From: Aurantiochytrium sp. KH105
Lineage: Eukaryota; Sar; Bigyra; Thraustochytrida; Thraustochytriidae
Direction: 5' to 3'
NCBI GenBank assembly: GCA_003116975.1
Contig: BGKB01000067.1
Span: forward strand, 62,001 to 126,000
Length of the DNA: 64,000 nt
The translations under genes and the position numbers were made by a program. This document shows, one piece after another, positions 40,103 to 49,255 of the stretch. The first letter of the stretch is position 1. Every line of letters begins with the position of its first letter. Below the pieces are notes generated by a model. The model was not told the origin of the DNA, searched no databases, and saw only the letters and a list, made by a program, of their open reading frames with translations.

Positions 40103-41425
40103 CTAGGAGGAATACTTGGATTGCGCCTGCAAAGCCTCGCGAGTCCACTTCTCAAGTTTGCGTTCCTCGCTGAGTTCCTCGATCGAGCGACCACTGTGAA
40201 AGGTGTTGGTGGCAACGTGAGCAGGCACGCCCTGAAAATCAGGACGAGAAGCGGCCTCGGCCAATTTCTCAAGGTACGAGCGCATGTTTCCTCCGGGGCC
40301 CAAGGAATCGTCGTCAACGTGTTCAATCTCCCAATCTTTGGGATGGATGGCGGTGTTGGGCGGGTTTCGCACCGCTTTATACCGCGAATCATCGACAAGA
40401 AGAGTGCTTTGGGGACCATGCTGGGGAAACTTTGCCCAAGCGCGCGATAGCTCCTTGATAAAAAGTGGACGATGACGGTCGTCTGGGCGCTTGCCGGCAA
40501 CGCGACAGTCGGATTGGTCCATGATGCCAAGGATGGAGCTTCGAGCCTCGTCGTTAAAGACGATGTCCAGCATGGGCTTGATGTTCTCGAGGCGCGCCGA
40601 GGACCAGACGACGAGGTCGAAATTCTTGGTGAGAAAGTGGACAAAATCATCTGCAAACGGTCGTCTCCAGGCGTAGTACATTTTGCCGGCCGATGTAGGG
40701 CCGCCAGGCTTGTCCAGGTCTTTCAAAGCGTGTGAGGGCACATCCTTCTTTCTACGACGACGCACTACCAGGCCGTTCAAATCTAGCACAATCATGATTC
40801 GCGTGGGTCCAATGGCGGAGCCCTTGCCGGACCCGCCGTTCTTGTTCTTGTCGCCGCTGTTATCCGTCAGAGATGCCTTTCCCAGCGAGTCTGCGAGCGC
40901 GCCCACGTCATCGCCAGGGCCCGCACTCGCGGCGCCGCTGGCACGTGCCTGCGTGAGCGACGAAGAGGACCACGCTGGCATGGACGATCCCGCCAGCGAG
41001 CTCATGGGCTGCAGGACGATCACCTCTTCCTCATCGTCGGAGTCTTCCTCCTCGTGGCCGGCGCGGGCGCGCAGGCCGGCGTTCTCCGCGGCGCTCTCGT
41101 CGGAGACCGCGGTGGCGACCGTCCATGACGCCATCGCTCGCGACGCTGCTGCCGCGAGCGGGCCGGCGGGGCCGGCGCGGGGCCTCTCCGCGATGCCGAG
41201 CGCGCCTCCCGCCGCGACCAGAGGCGGCCACTGCTGCGCGCGGCTCCGGGCGGCGGCGGCTTCGCGCGGCGCGTGGCGGCTCGCGGCGGCGGCGATGGCG
41301 ATCTGCAGGCCGCGGCGCTGCGCGTGCGCGCGGGGGGCTCCGGGGCGGGGCGGGGCCCGCGAGCCGGGCAGGCGCTGCGCGAGGCGGTCCAGCCGGGACG
41401 GCCACGCGCGCATCGGGGTCTGCAT
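40103..41425 (-). CDS. FCP1/SCP-like HAD-family protein with DLNG in place of DxDx
   Basis: The 440-residue protein has an N-terminal Ala/Arg-rich part (about 1-100, a possible organelle leader), an acidic and Ser-rich linker (DEEDSDDEEE, about 125-210) and a C-terminal NIF/FCP1-type HAD domain. Motif I reads IVLDLNGLVV at 212-221, so the first aspartate is kept (D215) but the second catalytic position is Asn217. YYAWRRPFADDFVHFL, VVWSSARLENIKPMLD and LLVDDSRYKAVRNP carry the later motifs. DLNG variants occur in plant and fungal relatives, and their activity is uncertain. RNA polymerase II CTD or other phosphoproteins are the usual FCP/SCP targets. A start at Met98 (MASWTVATAV, 41132-41134) is an alternative. 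Confidence 0.82.
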   Translation of the reverse strand: MQTPMRAWPSRLDRLAQRLPGSRAPPRPGAPRAHAQRRGLQIAIAAAASRHAPREAAAARSRAQQWPPLVAAGGALGIAERPRAGPAGPLAAAASRAMASWTVATAVSDESAAENAGLRARAGHEEEDSDDEEEVIVLQPMSSLAGSSMPAWSSSSLTQARASGAASAGPGDDVGALADSLGKASLTDNSGDKNKNGGSGKGSAIGPTRIMIVLDLNGLVVRRRRKKDVPSHALKDLDKPGGPTSAGKMYYAWRRPFADDFVHFLTKNFDLVVWSSARLENIKPMLDIVFNDEARSSILGIMDQSDCRVAGKRPDDRHRPLFIKELSRAWAKFPQHGPQSTLLVDDSRYKAVRNPPNTAIHPKDWEIEHVDDDSLGPGGNMRSYLEKLAEAASRPDFQGVPAHVATNTFHSGRSIEELSEERKLEKWTREALQAQSKYSS

Positions 41426-42024
41426 CGCCGCGGGCGCAAGCCAGCTCGCCCGCTCGCGTGCTCGCGTGCTCGCGGCAGCGGCGGCGCAAGATGGATCGAT
41501 GCGAAGCCGCTGCGCGCGCGAAGAGAACGCGTTCCTATCTTTGAGGACTCCGGCGGAACGCCCAACGGCTAGCTAGCCACGGCTAGCTAGCTAGACTCGG
41601 AAGCGCCGCCGGAGTCGCTGTCGCTGTTGCGCTCGGACCTGGACCCGGACCCGGGCTCGGACTTGGACGCGGACTTGGGCGCGGACGTGTTGAGCCTCGA
41701 GAGCGAAAGCAGTGGCAAGAAAAAGCTGCAACGACAGGACGCAGACGACCAGCAGGAGGGCTGGGAGAAGATCTGGGGGAGGGCGAACGAGGCTGGGACT
41801 TGGCGACCGGGGGCCAGAGACGCTCGCTCGCTCGCTCGCTCGCGCGAGTTGTGCAAGCGAAAGGGAGAAGGTGCTTTCTTCACAGCCTTGAGCGCTTTCG
41901 AGATTGATTTGTCGCGTGTGGAGCGGAGCGTGGGCTATCGAGAGACCGTGGCCTCGGAGACGCCGTCGCAAAGAAAGACCAGTCAGCCTGTTTTGATATC
42001 GCACACGATAGCGAGAGAAGAGAC
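41426..42024. other. Divergent upstream region with GCTC and TAGC repeats
   Basis: This is the shared upstream region of the phosphatase and spliced coiled-coil genes. It holds CTAG/GCTA repeats at 41565-41595, an irregular GGACCCGGAC run at about 41636-41690 and GCTC tetramers at about 41819-41845. Long minus-strand and plus-strand frames here are low complexity; no gene is supported. Confidence 0.55.
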
Positions 42025-43072
42025 ATGGCGGCCGTGCAAGACATTCTTGCGGCGAGATTTGCGCACGATGATCGTGTCTTTGTACGTTCAATCACCTTTA
42101 AGGAAAAGGGTTGGGAGGAGGGAAAACAGACGGAAACACTGACGCTCAAGAACCTCACAACAGATGAACAGAAGACCTCTCACGCGCAAAGAAAGACACG
42201 CGTCAAAGGATAAGGAGTCCAAAGAAAAGGCTCTATTGGAACAGGTACGTTTTCTCTTTCTCTTTACAGATCGATCTCGCCTCATTTTTAAACCCACTGA
42301 CAATGTCGCGTCGGATGTGAAAACGTTGGGCGTGTGTCTCTTTTATTTTTGCCTTTGCACAAACAATTTGCGAAATATTCTTCCTCACAGCGACCTCCCG
42401 TCAAGGGTCAACAATACATTAACTATGGACGGCAAATTGCATCCGCAGACGCGGGCACCGTTGCGTACGTTTATTATCCCCTCATCTCTATCTTCATCTT
42501 CAAGTTCATCTACTGTCTCGCCAAAGAAGTCATCACAAACATGCTTCATTCTCGTGCGCAATGCAGAGTCTTGGAATTAAAACTGACACGGAACGAGCTC
42601 TTTTCTGGATTCTTTGAAACGAAACAGGTACATTACCGAGCAGGACCGCTTTATCACCGACTTTGCTGCGGAGGAAAAGAGGCGGCGGGAAGCTACAACT
42701 CGCATGAAGGAGCAACAACTTACCACGCGTCGCGCCAAGGCCGTCTCGGCAGAGGAAGAGCGATGGCGTAAGATCAACCAAGAACGCGCCGAGCAGGCGG
42801 CGCGGGAAGCAGCACGAAAGTCTCGAGCAGTGCCACGAAACGGGAACAGCGTACCATACAATCCTCTCACGCTTCAGTACGAAGAGTCTGATGCAGGTGA
42901 AATGCTCAAGTTCACGGACGAAAAAATTCGTTATCGTGCGGCTTTGCGTGCAGAGCGTCTCAGACACCACGAGGCCAAGGAAGGTTTCAATCCCATTACG
43001 GGCGAGGCTACACGAGGTGTACAATTGCCTCGGCAACCACAGCCTCCTAGCTCCACGGATCGGCCATTTTGA
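42025..43072 (+). CDS. Four-exon coiled-coil protein of unknown function
   Basis: I infer exons at 42025-42081, 42164-42244, 42391-42464 and 42628-43072, joined at phases 0, 0 and 2 into a continuous 218-residue reading frame. Each intron begins GTACGT and ends ACAG. The protein starts MAAVQDILAARFAHDDRVF, continues with a basic helix (TRKERHASKDKESKEKALLEQ), a GQQYINYGRQIASADAGTV stretch and a long charged coiled coil (EEKRRREATTRMKEQ and onward). It ends in a compact NGNSVPYNPLTLQY and KEGFNPITGE pair that looks conserved. I cannot name the family; the C-terminal NPLT and NPITGE segments recall small flagellar proteins but that is not established. Most genes in this window have one exon, so this one stands out. 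It converges with RFC4. Confidence 0.7.
42082..42163 (+). other. Inferred intron 1 of the coiled-coil gene
   Basis: This 82-base segment begins GTACGT and ends ACAACAG, phase 0. The gene could instead begin at the ATG just after this intron. Confidence 0.55.
42245..42390 (+). other. Inferred intron 2 of the coiled-coil gene
   Basis: This 146-base segment begins GTACGT and ends TCACAG, phase 0, with T-rich stretches inside. It contains stops in the joined frame, so removal is needed for the long frame. Confidence 0.7.
42465..42627 (+). other. Inferred intron 3 of the coiled-coil gene
   Basis: This 163-base segment begins GTACGT and ends GAAACAG, phase 2, and joins ...AGTV to YITEQDRFITDF. 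Confidence 0.7.
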
Positions 43073-43370
43073 ACACGATAAAAGAAAAGCAAGGTATGCA
43101 CTGACTGCTTCATGGACAGCCGATCCACTCACTCTGCTTCAAGTTGAGGATGTCACGAGCAAAACAGGGCAAACGCAAGTATACCTTTTTCATTTTCATT
43201 TTCTCTCGTTATGCTTTACGAACGCATGTTAATTTGCACAAGCAGCCTCCATCATCTTTGGATTCGGTCGACATGCGTTCGTTTCGGAATGATGTGATTG
43301 TTGCGATGCAAACACGCTTGGCAACCAACCCGTAAAGATTCGTGCATCTCTCTTGTTTCAAACCATCAGT

Positions 43371-44435
43371 TTATGCGGCCTGTACCAAGGAGTGCTGCTG
43401 CATGCAAAAGGACAAGAAAGCCCGAAGCTGGAGATCTTCGTTGGCTCCATCTTCGATGGCCTTGTCAACTTCGCCGAGTTTCATCATGATGGCCGCCTTT
43501 TCTGTATCACGAAAGGGGGACTCGCCCGAAGCCAGGAGCCGTTCTTGAAAGCGACGAATGAGCGCGCTCAAGGCAAAACCCTCCGCCTGAAGCTCGTCGG
43601 CACACTGGATCAGGTTGTTAAAGTTCTTGGACTGGATGGTATCCCAAATCTTGTCCATGAACTCCTCCGGCGGGACCCCGGCTGTCTCAACGATACTCTC
43701 GACGGTGATGCTGCCTTGATTATATTCGGAGGAACTTTGCAGCAGCGTGATGCCTTTGCGCATGTCGCCCTTGGAGACGTCAACCAGCGTATTCATGGCG
43801 TCGTCCTCGATGGAAAGTTTCTCTGCGGCGGCAACCTCTCGAATTTTTCGAGTAAACGACTCTTCGGATAGGGGTTGGAAACGAAATTTTGCGCAACGGG
43901 ACGCGAGTGGCTCGATGATGCGACTGACGTAGTTACAAACGAGGCAAAAGCGCGTGACGCGGGTGTAGAGCTCCATTGTGCGGCGAAGCGCGCTCTGCGC
44001 GTCCTCGGACATGGAGTCTGCTTCGTCGAGGATGATGAGTTTGAAAGGCGGCAACTTTTTGCCATTGAGCGTGGCGGATCCTACGGTCGTGGACGCAAAT
44101 CCCTTGACCTTCTCGCGCACGACCGAGATGCCGCGCTCGTCGGAAGCGTTGAGCTCCAGAACGCGTTTCCTGTACTCGACAGGGCCGAAGATTTGCTTGG
44201 CCACTGCGAGAATCGTTGACGTCTTGCCCGTTCCTGGCGGGCCGTAAAACAGAAGATGCGGGAGTTTGCCGGATTCAATCGAGGACCGCAACGCCGCGAT
44301 CACCTCTTCCTGGTGCGAAACCTCGTCGACCGTCCGTGGCCTGTACTTTTCGACCCACGGGATGAGCCGTGCAGGCGTCGCGGCAAGCTCCTCTCCGTGC
44401 TCGCGAGCGGACATTTCTACGTCGTCGTCGCTCAT
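43371..44435 (-). CDS. RFC4: Replication factor C subunit 4 (clamp-loader ATPase)
   Basis: The 354-residue AAA+ protein aligns along its length with human RFC4 (yeast Rfc2). PWVEKYRPRTVDEVSHQEEV opens the core, Walker A is GPPGTGKT at 65-72, LELNASDERGI follows, and Walker B is LIILDEADSM. The arginine-finger motif is ASRCAKFRFQPL. The C-terminal collar helices end with DLQLRAFLSFCMQQ. RFC loads PCNA onto primer-template junctions using ATP. The Met at 44433-44435 (MSDDDVEM) is used; upstream codons are in frame but lack an ATG. It lies head-to-head with the first MDR gene. Confidence 0.96.
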   Translation of the reverse strand: MSDDDVEMSAREHGEELAATPARLIPWVEKYRPRTVDEVSHQEEVIAALRSSIESGKLPHLLFYGPPGTGKTSTILAVAKQIFGPVEYRKRVLELNASDERGISVVREKVKGFASTTVGSATLNGKKLPPFKLIILDEADSMSEDAQSALRRTMELYTRVTRFCLVCNYVSRIIEPLASRCAKFRFQPLSEESFTRKIREVAAAEKLSIEDDAMNTLVDVSKGDMRKGITLLQSSSEYNQGSITVESIVETAGVPPEEFMDKIWDTIQSKNFNNLIQCADELQAEGFALSALIRRFQERLLASGESPFRDTEKAAIMMKLGEVDKAIEDGANEDLQLRAFLSFCMQQHSLVQAA

Positions 44436-45444
44436 TGTTGTTTCTTGAGGTTGGAGCAAGTCCGCGCGCGCTCCCCTCGCTCCCGCGTCGATCGCGTCCT
44501 CGCCTGCGTTCTCCTTTCTGCGCGCGAGCGCGCGCAGGTCCTTGTTTGTTCAAGCTTGTTTGCCGGTGGCGCAACGCGGCGGTGGTTAGGCTGCACAGAA
44601 CCGTTTTGGAACCCAAACGGAACTCACGGTAAGCCATCGAGTCCTGGCTGGCTAATCTACTTTTTTTCTGACGACTTTTTAAGCGCTTGGCTATGGTATG
44701 GCTTGCGATGTGATCTTCGCTTGGAGCGATCATTGTTACGATCACGCGCGTTTGAGGCCATGAGGGCGAGTCCACGCAAAATTCAGAAGACGTCCTCGCC
44801 ACGATCGCCACGATCGAAAGGATATCGTTGAGATCCGACGACGTATCTTACCTGACTTTCTCCTTGCTCGCATGCATGCGTTCGATCTTTCGTTCGTCCC
44901 TCACACGTCGCAGGAGCCAACCTTCAAGTCGCTCCTCCTCGCCGTCGCCCTCGACCCGCCCTCGACCCGCCCACGTCAGCGGCGTCCTGCAAGGGTGAAT
45001 TTCGGGGCGTAGCGGTGAAGAGAGCGCGTCACTCCGCGGCGAAAACCGGGAAAGACACCGGCGGGTAGTAACACATCCGAATCCTGGCACCCTGTGCGCC
45101 GGCCGGAGCGCGTATAGCGTAGCTCGCGGCTGCGCTTCGAGTTGTGCTCGAAGGTGAAAAGAAGTACGGAAGGAGACGCTGACGGACGCTGGCGAAGAAG
45201 CAAAGATTGCCCGGAGACGCGGCAAAAGCTGGCGAACGGCCCGAAATGGTCGCTGGAGGTGGCGGCGATGGTAGAGGTGGTAGGAAAGACGAGTGCCCTC
45301 GACCCTCGCAGCAGCGATGGCGCGAAGATGCAAGACGCGCGGGAAGCGAGCCGAGCAAAACCAGATCAAGCGAAGCGGAATCAGCTGCAGAGATAGATAG
45401 CTGCAAGAAGAAGAACAAGAGAAGAAGCAAAGAAAGACGCGAAG
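44436..45444. other. Divergent upstream region
   Basis: This is 1 kb between RFC4 and the MDR array. Chance frames on both strands are Ser/Pro/Arg-rich. No gene, tRNA or repeat is supported. Confidence 0.55.
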
Positions 45445-46602
45445 ATGGACGTCGTGGAAAGAATTGTGAGCGAAGTCCGTGCCCAGCCCAAGGTCGCGTG
45501 GGTAGCCGTTCCGCTTGTGGCAGCAGCCATGTTCGCTATGGCGGCGGGCAGAAAGTACTACAACGAGACGATCCCCAAGTCGATGTGGGCTATGCAAGCA
45601 ACGGAAAAGGGCAAGATTGAGCTGCGCCGCGTGCCAGTACCCACGCCCAAGGAAGGCGAGATGCTCATCAAGGTGCAGTACTCGCCACTCAACCCGAGCG
45701 ACGCGCACTGCGCCATGGACGATTTTGATGAAAGCATCGTGGCTTCGTATCCGCATGGAATTGGCTACGAGGCGAGCGGTATCGTCGTGGGATCAGGCGG
45801 CGGCTTCTTGCCCTATTGGGCTGCAACGCGCAAGTGGCGCGTATCTGCGCGAGACCTGACTGGCGTGGGCAAATTTTGGGCAGAGTACGGTGTCGTATCC
45901 GTCTCGAACATGGTCCCTCTCCCGAGCTCTGTCGGCATGAAAGAAGGTTCGCTCTCCAACATCAACCCTCTCACGGCTCTCAGCATGCTCGTCATTGCGC
46001 AGGAAGGTGGCCATAAAGCACTTGTTCACACTGCCGCGAGCTCAACGCTCGGACTGCAGCTCATACGCGCAGCGCCGCGTTTTGGCGTCAAGATCGTGGC
46101 CGTGGTGCGTGGCGAGAAGAACGAGCGTACGCTTCTCGAGGACATGAAGCACCCGGCCGACTTTATTGTACGATCCGACGTATCCAGCTTTGAGAGCGAC
46201 CTGAAGCGTGCTGTGCAGACGACAGGCGCTACGCTAGCCTTTGACGCCATCAATGGTGAGATGAGCCGCAAAGTGTATGAAGCCTTGCCGGAGAAGGCTC
46301 TCATGCACGTGTATGGTGAATTGAGTGGCGAAAGCATGCCGGATGAGCTTGCGTCCAAAAAGAACGACCCTGTAAAGCCCTACTCTTACTATCTCGTTGG
46401 CCCGTGGCTCGACGCCGGTGGGTTTTGGCGCAAGCTCAAGGTCACGTGGTATTTGTACAGTATGCTGCCGAGGGAGCTCTCGAGCTCGGTGTTTCGAGAG
46501 ATCGACTTGCAAGACTCCTCGTTGATTGATGCAGTGTACGCGTACGCCAAGAACCAAAAGGGCGGCAAGGCCATCATTCGCATGCCTGCTGCCGCTCATT
46601 AG
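45445..46602 (+). CDS. Membrane-anchored MDR-family reductase, tandem copy 1
   Basis: The 385-residue protein has a hydrophobic anchor at about residues 18-36 (VAWVAVPLVAAAMFAMAAG) and then an MDR (zinc-free alcohol dehydrogenase) fold. The GroES-like part carries RRVPVPTPKEGEMLIKV and the PLNPSD turn. The Rossmann part has ALVHTAASSTLGLQLIRAA, with AxxSTLG standing in for the usual glycine-rich loop, and VKIVAVVRGEKN as the NADP-side strand. No zinc-binding cysteine/histidine set is present. The pattern is closest to trans-2-enoyl-CoA reductase (MECR/ETR1)-like and quinone-reductase-like proteins. The substrate is unknown. It is the first of three adjacent paralogues in the same orientation. 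Confidence 0.85.
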   Translation: MDVVERIVSEVRAQPKVAWVAVPLVAAAMFAMAAGRKYYNETIPKSMWAMQATEKGKIELRRVPVPTPKEGEMLIKVQYSPLNPSDAHCAMDDFDESIVASYPHGIGYEASGIVVGSGGGFLPYWAATRKWRVSARDLTGVGKFWAEYGVVSVSNMVPLPSSVGMKEGSLSNINPLTALSMLVIAQEGGHKALVHTAASSTLGLQLIRAAPRFGVKIVAVVRGEKNERTLLEDMKHPADFIVRSDVSSFESDLKRAVQTTGATLAFDAINGEMSRKVYEALPEKALMHVYGELSGESMPDELASKKNDPVKPYSYYLVGPWLDAGGFWRKLKVTWYLYSMLPRELSSSVFREIDLQDSSLIDAVYAYAKNQKGGKAIIRMPAAAH

Positions 46603-46910
46603 TAATAGACGAAAGTGTTAACCCCCGCCCCAAAAAGCGAGCTTTCACCTTCTTTCGCAATCTATCACATCTATCTTTATAAAATGATGCTCGTCATGGT
46701 GCAATTGATGTGCCTGCCAGAGAACTTGCGACCGGCGTCTTGGCTCGGAGCCAGAAAGCGCGTGACAAGTGCACATGTTGGTGTAGTTCTCACCATGGTA
46801 TGCGACTGGGACCCAAAGACGGAAGGATAGCCTGAGATTTCCCGGCAGAACCGACCACAGACTCCGAAAGCGTTGTCAGCCAGCCCACCAGCCGCTGCAG
46901 CAGAAGCAGC

Positions 46911-46948
<38 letters not shown>

Positions 46949-47005
46949 AACGCCGCGAGTAGCAGACGAGAAGAAGCGCTCGTTTCTCGCTCGCTTGAGA
47001 CAGCC
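46603..47005. other. Spacer between MDR copies 1 and 2 with CAG microsatellite
   Basis: This is 403 bases, including a CAG/CAA tract at 46896-46946 about 60 bases upstream of copy 2, likely in its 5' UTR. No gene is supported. Confidence 0.6.
46896..46946. repeat. CAG trinucleotide microsatellite
   Basis: Interrupted CAG/CAA/GAA triplets end in an uninterrupted block of about ten CAG units, upstream of the second MDR gene. Confidence 0.9.
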
Positions 47006-48235
47006 ATGGAGTCCACCGCGCCGGCGTCTTCGGCGCCGTCGGCGTCGCCAGCCTCGACAGCGTCAGTGTCATGGACTTGGACCCCGAACCTAACGTCGAC
47101 GCTATGGCTTGCAGCTGTGCCGCTTGCGGTGGGCGGCGTGATTGGCGTGATCGTCAGTCGTCGCGTGTACAACGCTGAAGGCAAAAAGAGGCCGGAAGAA
47201 ATGTTGGCGCTGCAAACTACTGCCAAAGGCAAGATCGAGGTGTGCCGCGTCCCCGTGCCGACGCCGAAGCGCGGCGAGGTGCTCATCAAGATGAGCCACG
47301 CGCCCGTCAACCCAAGCGACATCTATTGTGCCATGGACAGATCCAAACTCTCTACAGAACCCACATACCCGCACGGCATTGGATACGAAGGTAGCGGTGT
47401 TGTCGTGGGCTCTGGTGGCGGTCTTCTTGGTTATTGGGCAATGCTGCGCAAGTGGCGTGTCTCGACACGGGACCTGGCGGGCGACGGCAAGTTCTGGGCC
47501 GAGTACGCTGTCGCCAAGCCTTCAAACACCCCTCCGCTTCCCGACAGCGTCGATTTGCGCGAGGGCTGCCTTGCCAATGTAAACCCGCTCACGGCCCTAA
47601 GTATGCTCATTATCGCTCAGGAGGAGGGCCACAAGGCGCTGGTACATACGGCGGCGTCGTCGACGCTAGGACTGCAGCTCTTGCGCGCGGCACCGGCGTT
47701 TGGCATCAAGATCGTGGCTGTTGTGCGTGGAGAGAAGAATGCGCGTATGTTGCGGCAGACAATGAAACATCCGGCTGATCTCGTTGTGCGCACGGACGTG
47801 GCCAACTTCAAGAGCGACCTCAAGCGAGCTGTGCGTTCGACGGAAGCGACACTCGCTTTTGACGCCATCGGCGGTGATGTCGCTCGCGCCGTCTACGGCG
47901 CAATGCCCGAAAAAGCGCGCGTCTACACGTATGGTAACTTGAGCGGCGAGGGCATGCCGGAAGAACTTGGCGACAAGAAGAACGATGCGCAAAAGCCGTA
48001 CTCTTATTACCTTGTTGGCCCCTGGCTCATTGCTGGCGGCTTGAGGCGTTTGTTCAAGGTTTCGCGCTATCAGTTCAGTATGCTGCCTCACGAGCTCGCC
48101 AGTTCGGTGGATCGCGAGATCAGCATGGACGACCCTGCTCTTATTGACTTGCTTTATGCGTACGCGGACCACCAGAAGAGCGGCAAGGTTATTATGCGCA
48201 TGCCGCACAAGTCTGATGGACGTGCAGGCCTGTGA
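47006..48235 (+). CDS. Membrane-anchored MDR-family reductase, tandem copy 2
   Basis: This 409-residue paralogue of the previous gene has an Ala/Ser/Pro leader and a hydrophobic segment at about 31-50 (TLWLAAVPLAVGGVIGVIV). The MDR core repeats the signature segments: RVPVPTPKRGEVLIKM, NPSDIYCAMD, GIGYEGSGVVVGSGGG and ALVHTAASSTLGLQLLRAA. Its end (SGKVIMRMPHKS) has a short extra basic tail compared with copy 1. It shares KKNDAQKPYSYYLVGPWL with copy 1, which marks these two as the closest pair. Catalytic residues cannot be assigned from sequence alone. Confidence 0.85.
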   Translation: MESTAPASSAPSASPASTASVSWTWTPNLTSTLWLAAVPLAVGGVIGVIVSRRVYNAEGKKRPEEMLALQTTAKGKIEVCRVPVPTPKRGEVLIKMSHAPVNPSDIYCAMDRSKLSTEPTYPHGIGYEGSGVVVGSGGGLLGYWAMLRKWRVSTRDLAGDGKFWAEYAVAKPSNTPPLPDSVDLREGCLANVNPLTALSMLIIAQEEGHKALVHTAASSTLGLQLLRAAPAFGIKIVAVVRGEKNARMLRQTMKHPADLVVRTDVANFKSDLKRAVRSTEATLAFDAIGGDVARAVYGAMPEKARVYTYGNLSGEGMPEELGDKKNDAQKPYSYYLVGPWLIAGGLRRLFKVSRYQFSMLPHELASSVDREISMDDPALIDLLYAYADHQKSGKVIMRMPHKSDGRAGL

Positions 48236-49255
48236 AGAACAATAATAACAAATCATTCAAACTTTTTCCTACCTTTTTCACACATATATGACCAAAAGTC
48301 TTGGCGGCGCAATGATGATCTTAGCGGCCACGCTCATCCGCCTATCCATCCATTCTCGTGTTCAACCATCCATCCATCCATCGATTCATCGCTTTTTAGC
48401 CTTCTGCGTACAAGGAGGTTGCTGCTTTCTTCCGTACCAGTTGCCAGCTGCAGGCTGCGGGCGCTCAAGTGCCCGCCATCCGTCGTCTCTTGACCACCAA
48501 GGTGACCGAAATCTCGTTTTCCACCCCAACTTTTCCCTCCTCGTCATGCCAATGATGATGATGACGATGCTGATGATGTTACCCGCACCTGGCTGGGCAG
48601 CAACAATTACGTCCTGGCCAACACGGCGGTGGTCGCTGGTTCGCTTCCCGAGGAGCTCCCCAACGGCGATGTCCAGACGCCGCGCGTCGCATCCGCCGCG
48701 GTGGCCGCCATCTGCCCTGCGTGCCGCCGGCCCGGCTCGGTCGCTCCCCGACGTTTCATCGACGCCGCCCCGAGGAGGAAGAAGAGGCCGTGCGTTCAGG
48801 CGTGCGCCGGGAAGCGCAGGAAGCCGAGGCGCGCGAGTCTGGCGTCGTGCTTTGGGCGGGGGCGCCGGCGACGTGGACGGGCCTCAGCGTCCGCCCCTAT
48901 CCACTCATCTCGACCTCGTTTCCCGGCCGCCGCGCAGGGTGTCCGGACGGCGACCCCGAGGGCGACGCCGTCTCCGTCTCCGCGCCGCGAGCGAAGCGCG
49001 CAGCGCAGAGCACGTCCGCGGGCAGAGTAGATTGGACGGAGGCTCACAGGTCAGGCGCCGCGGGTCGCACAGAGACGAGGATAGGCGCGAGGCAGAACCG
49101 CAACCCCGAGCGTGCGACGCTTCGCCTCTGCCCACGCCACGTCGCGTCAAGTTGCGCCGGAGCCGGGCCTGAGCCGTCGCGTAGAGACGCGGAGGCTGAC
49201 CGGGAGAGAGTCGGACCCTGGGATCGATCGACCGAGCCGCTTGGCAAAGCTCACG
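48236..49255. other. Spacer between MDR copies 2 and 3
   Basis: This 1-kb spacer is GC-rich at its right end, giving chance frames on both strands. It contains CCATCCAT-type repeats near 48,338-48,392 and ATGATG units near 48,550. No gene is supported. Confidence 0.55.

Noticed and set aside
43150-43335. Possible small spliced frame between the coiled-coil gene and RFC4
   Set aside because: A GTATAC...AAGCAG intron could be drawn but the phases do not join well, and the product has no recognisable character.
44848-45756. 302-codon minus-strand frame between RFC4 and MDR copy 1
   Set aside because: Overlaps MDR copy 1 in antisense and has only composition-driven openness.
48288-49172. 294-codon frame between MDR copies 2 and 3
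   Set aside because: Pro/Arg-rich, no motif, ends in the GC-rich leader of copy 3.
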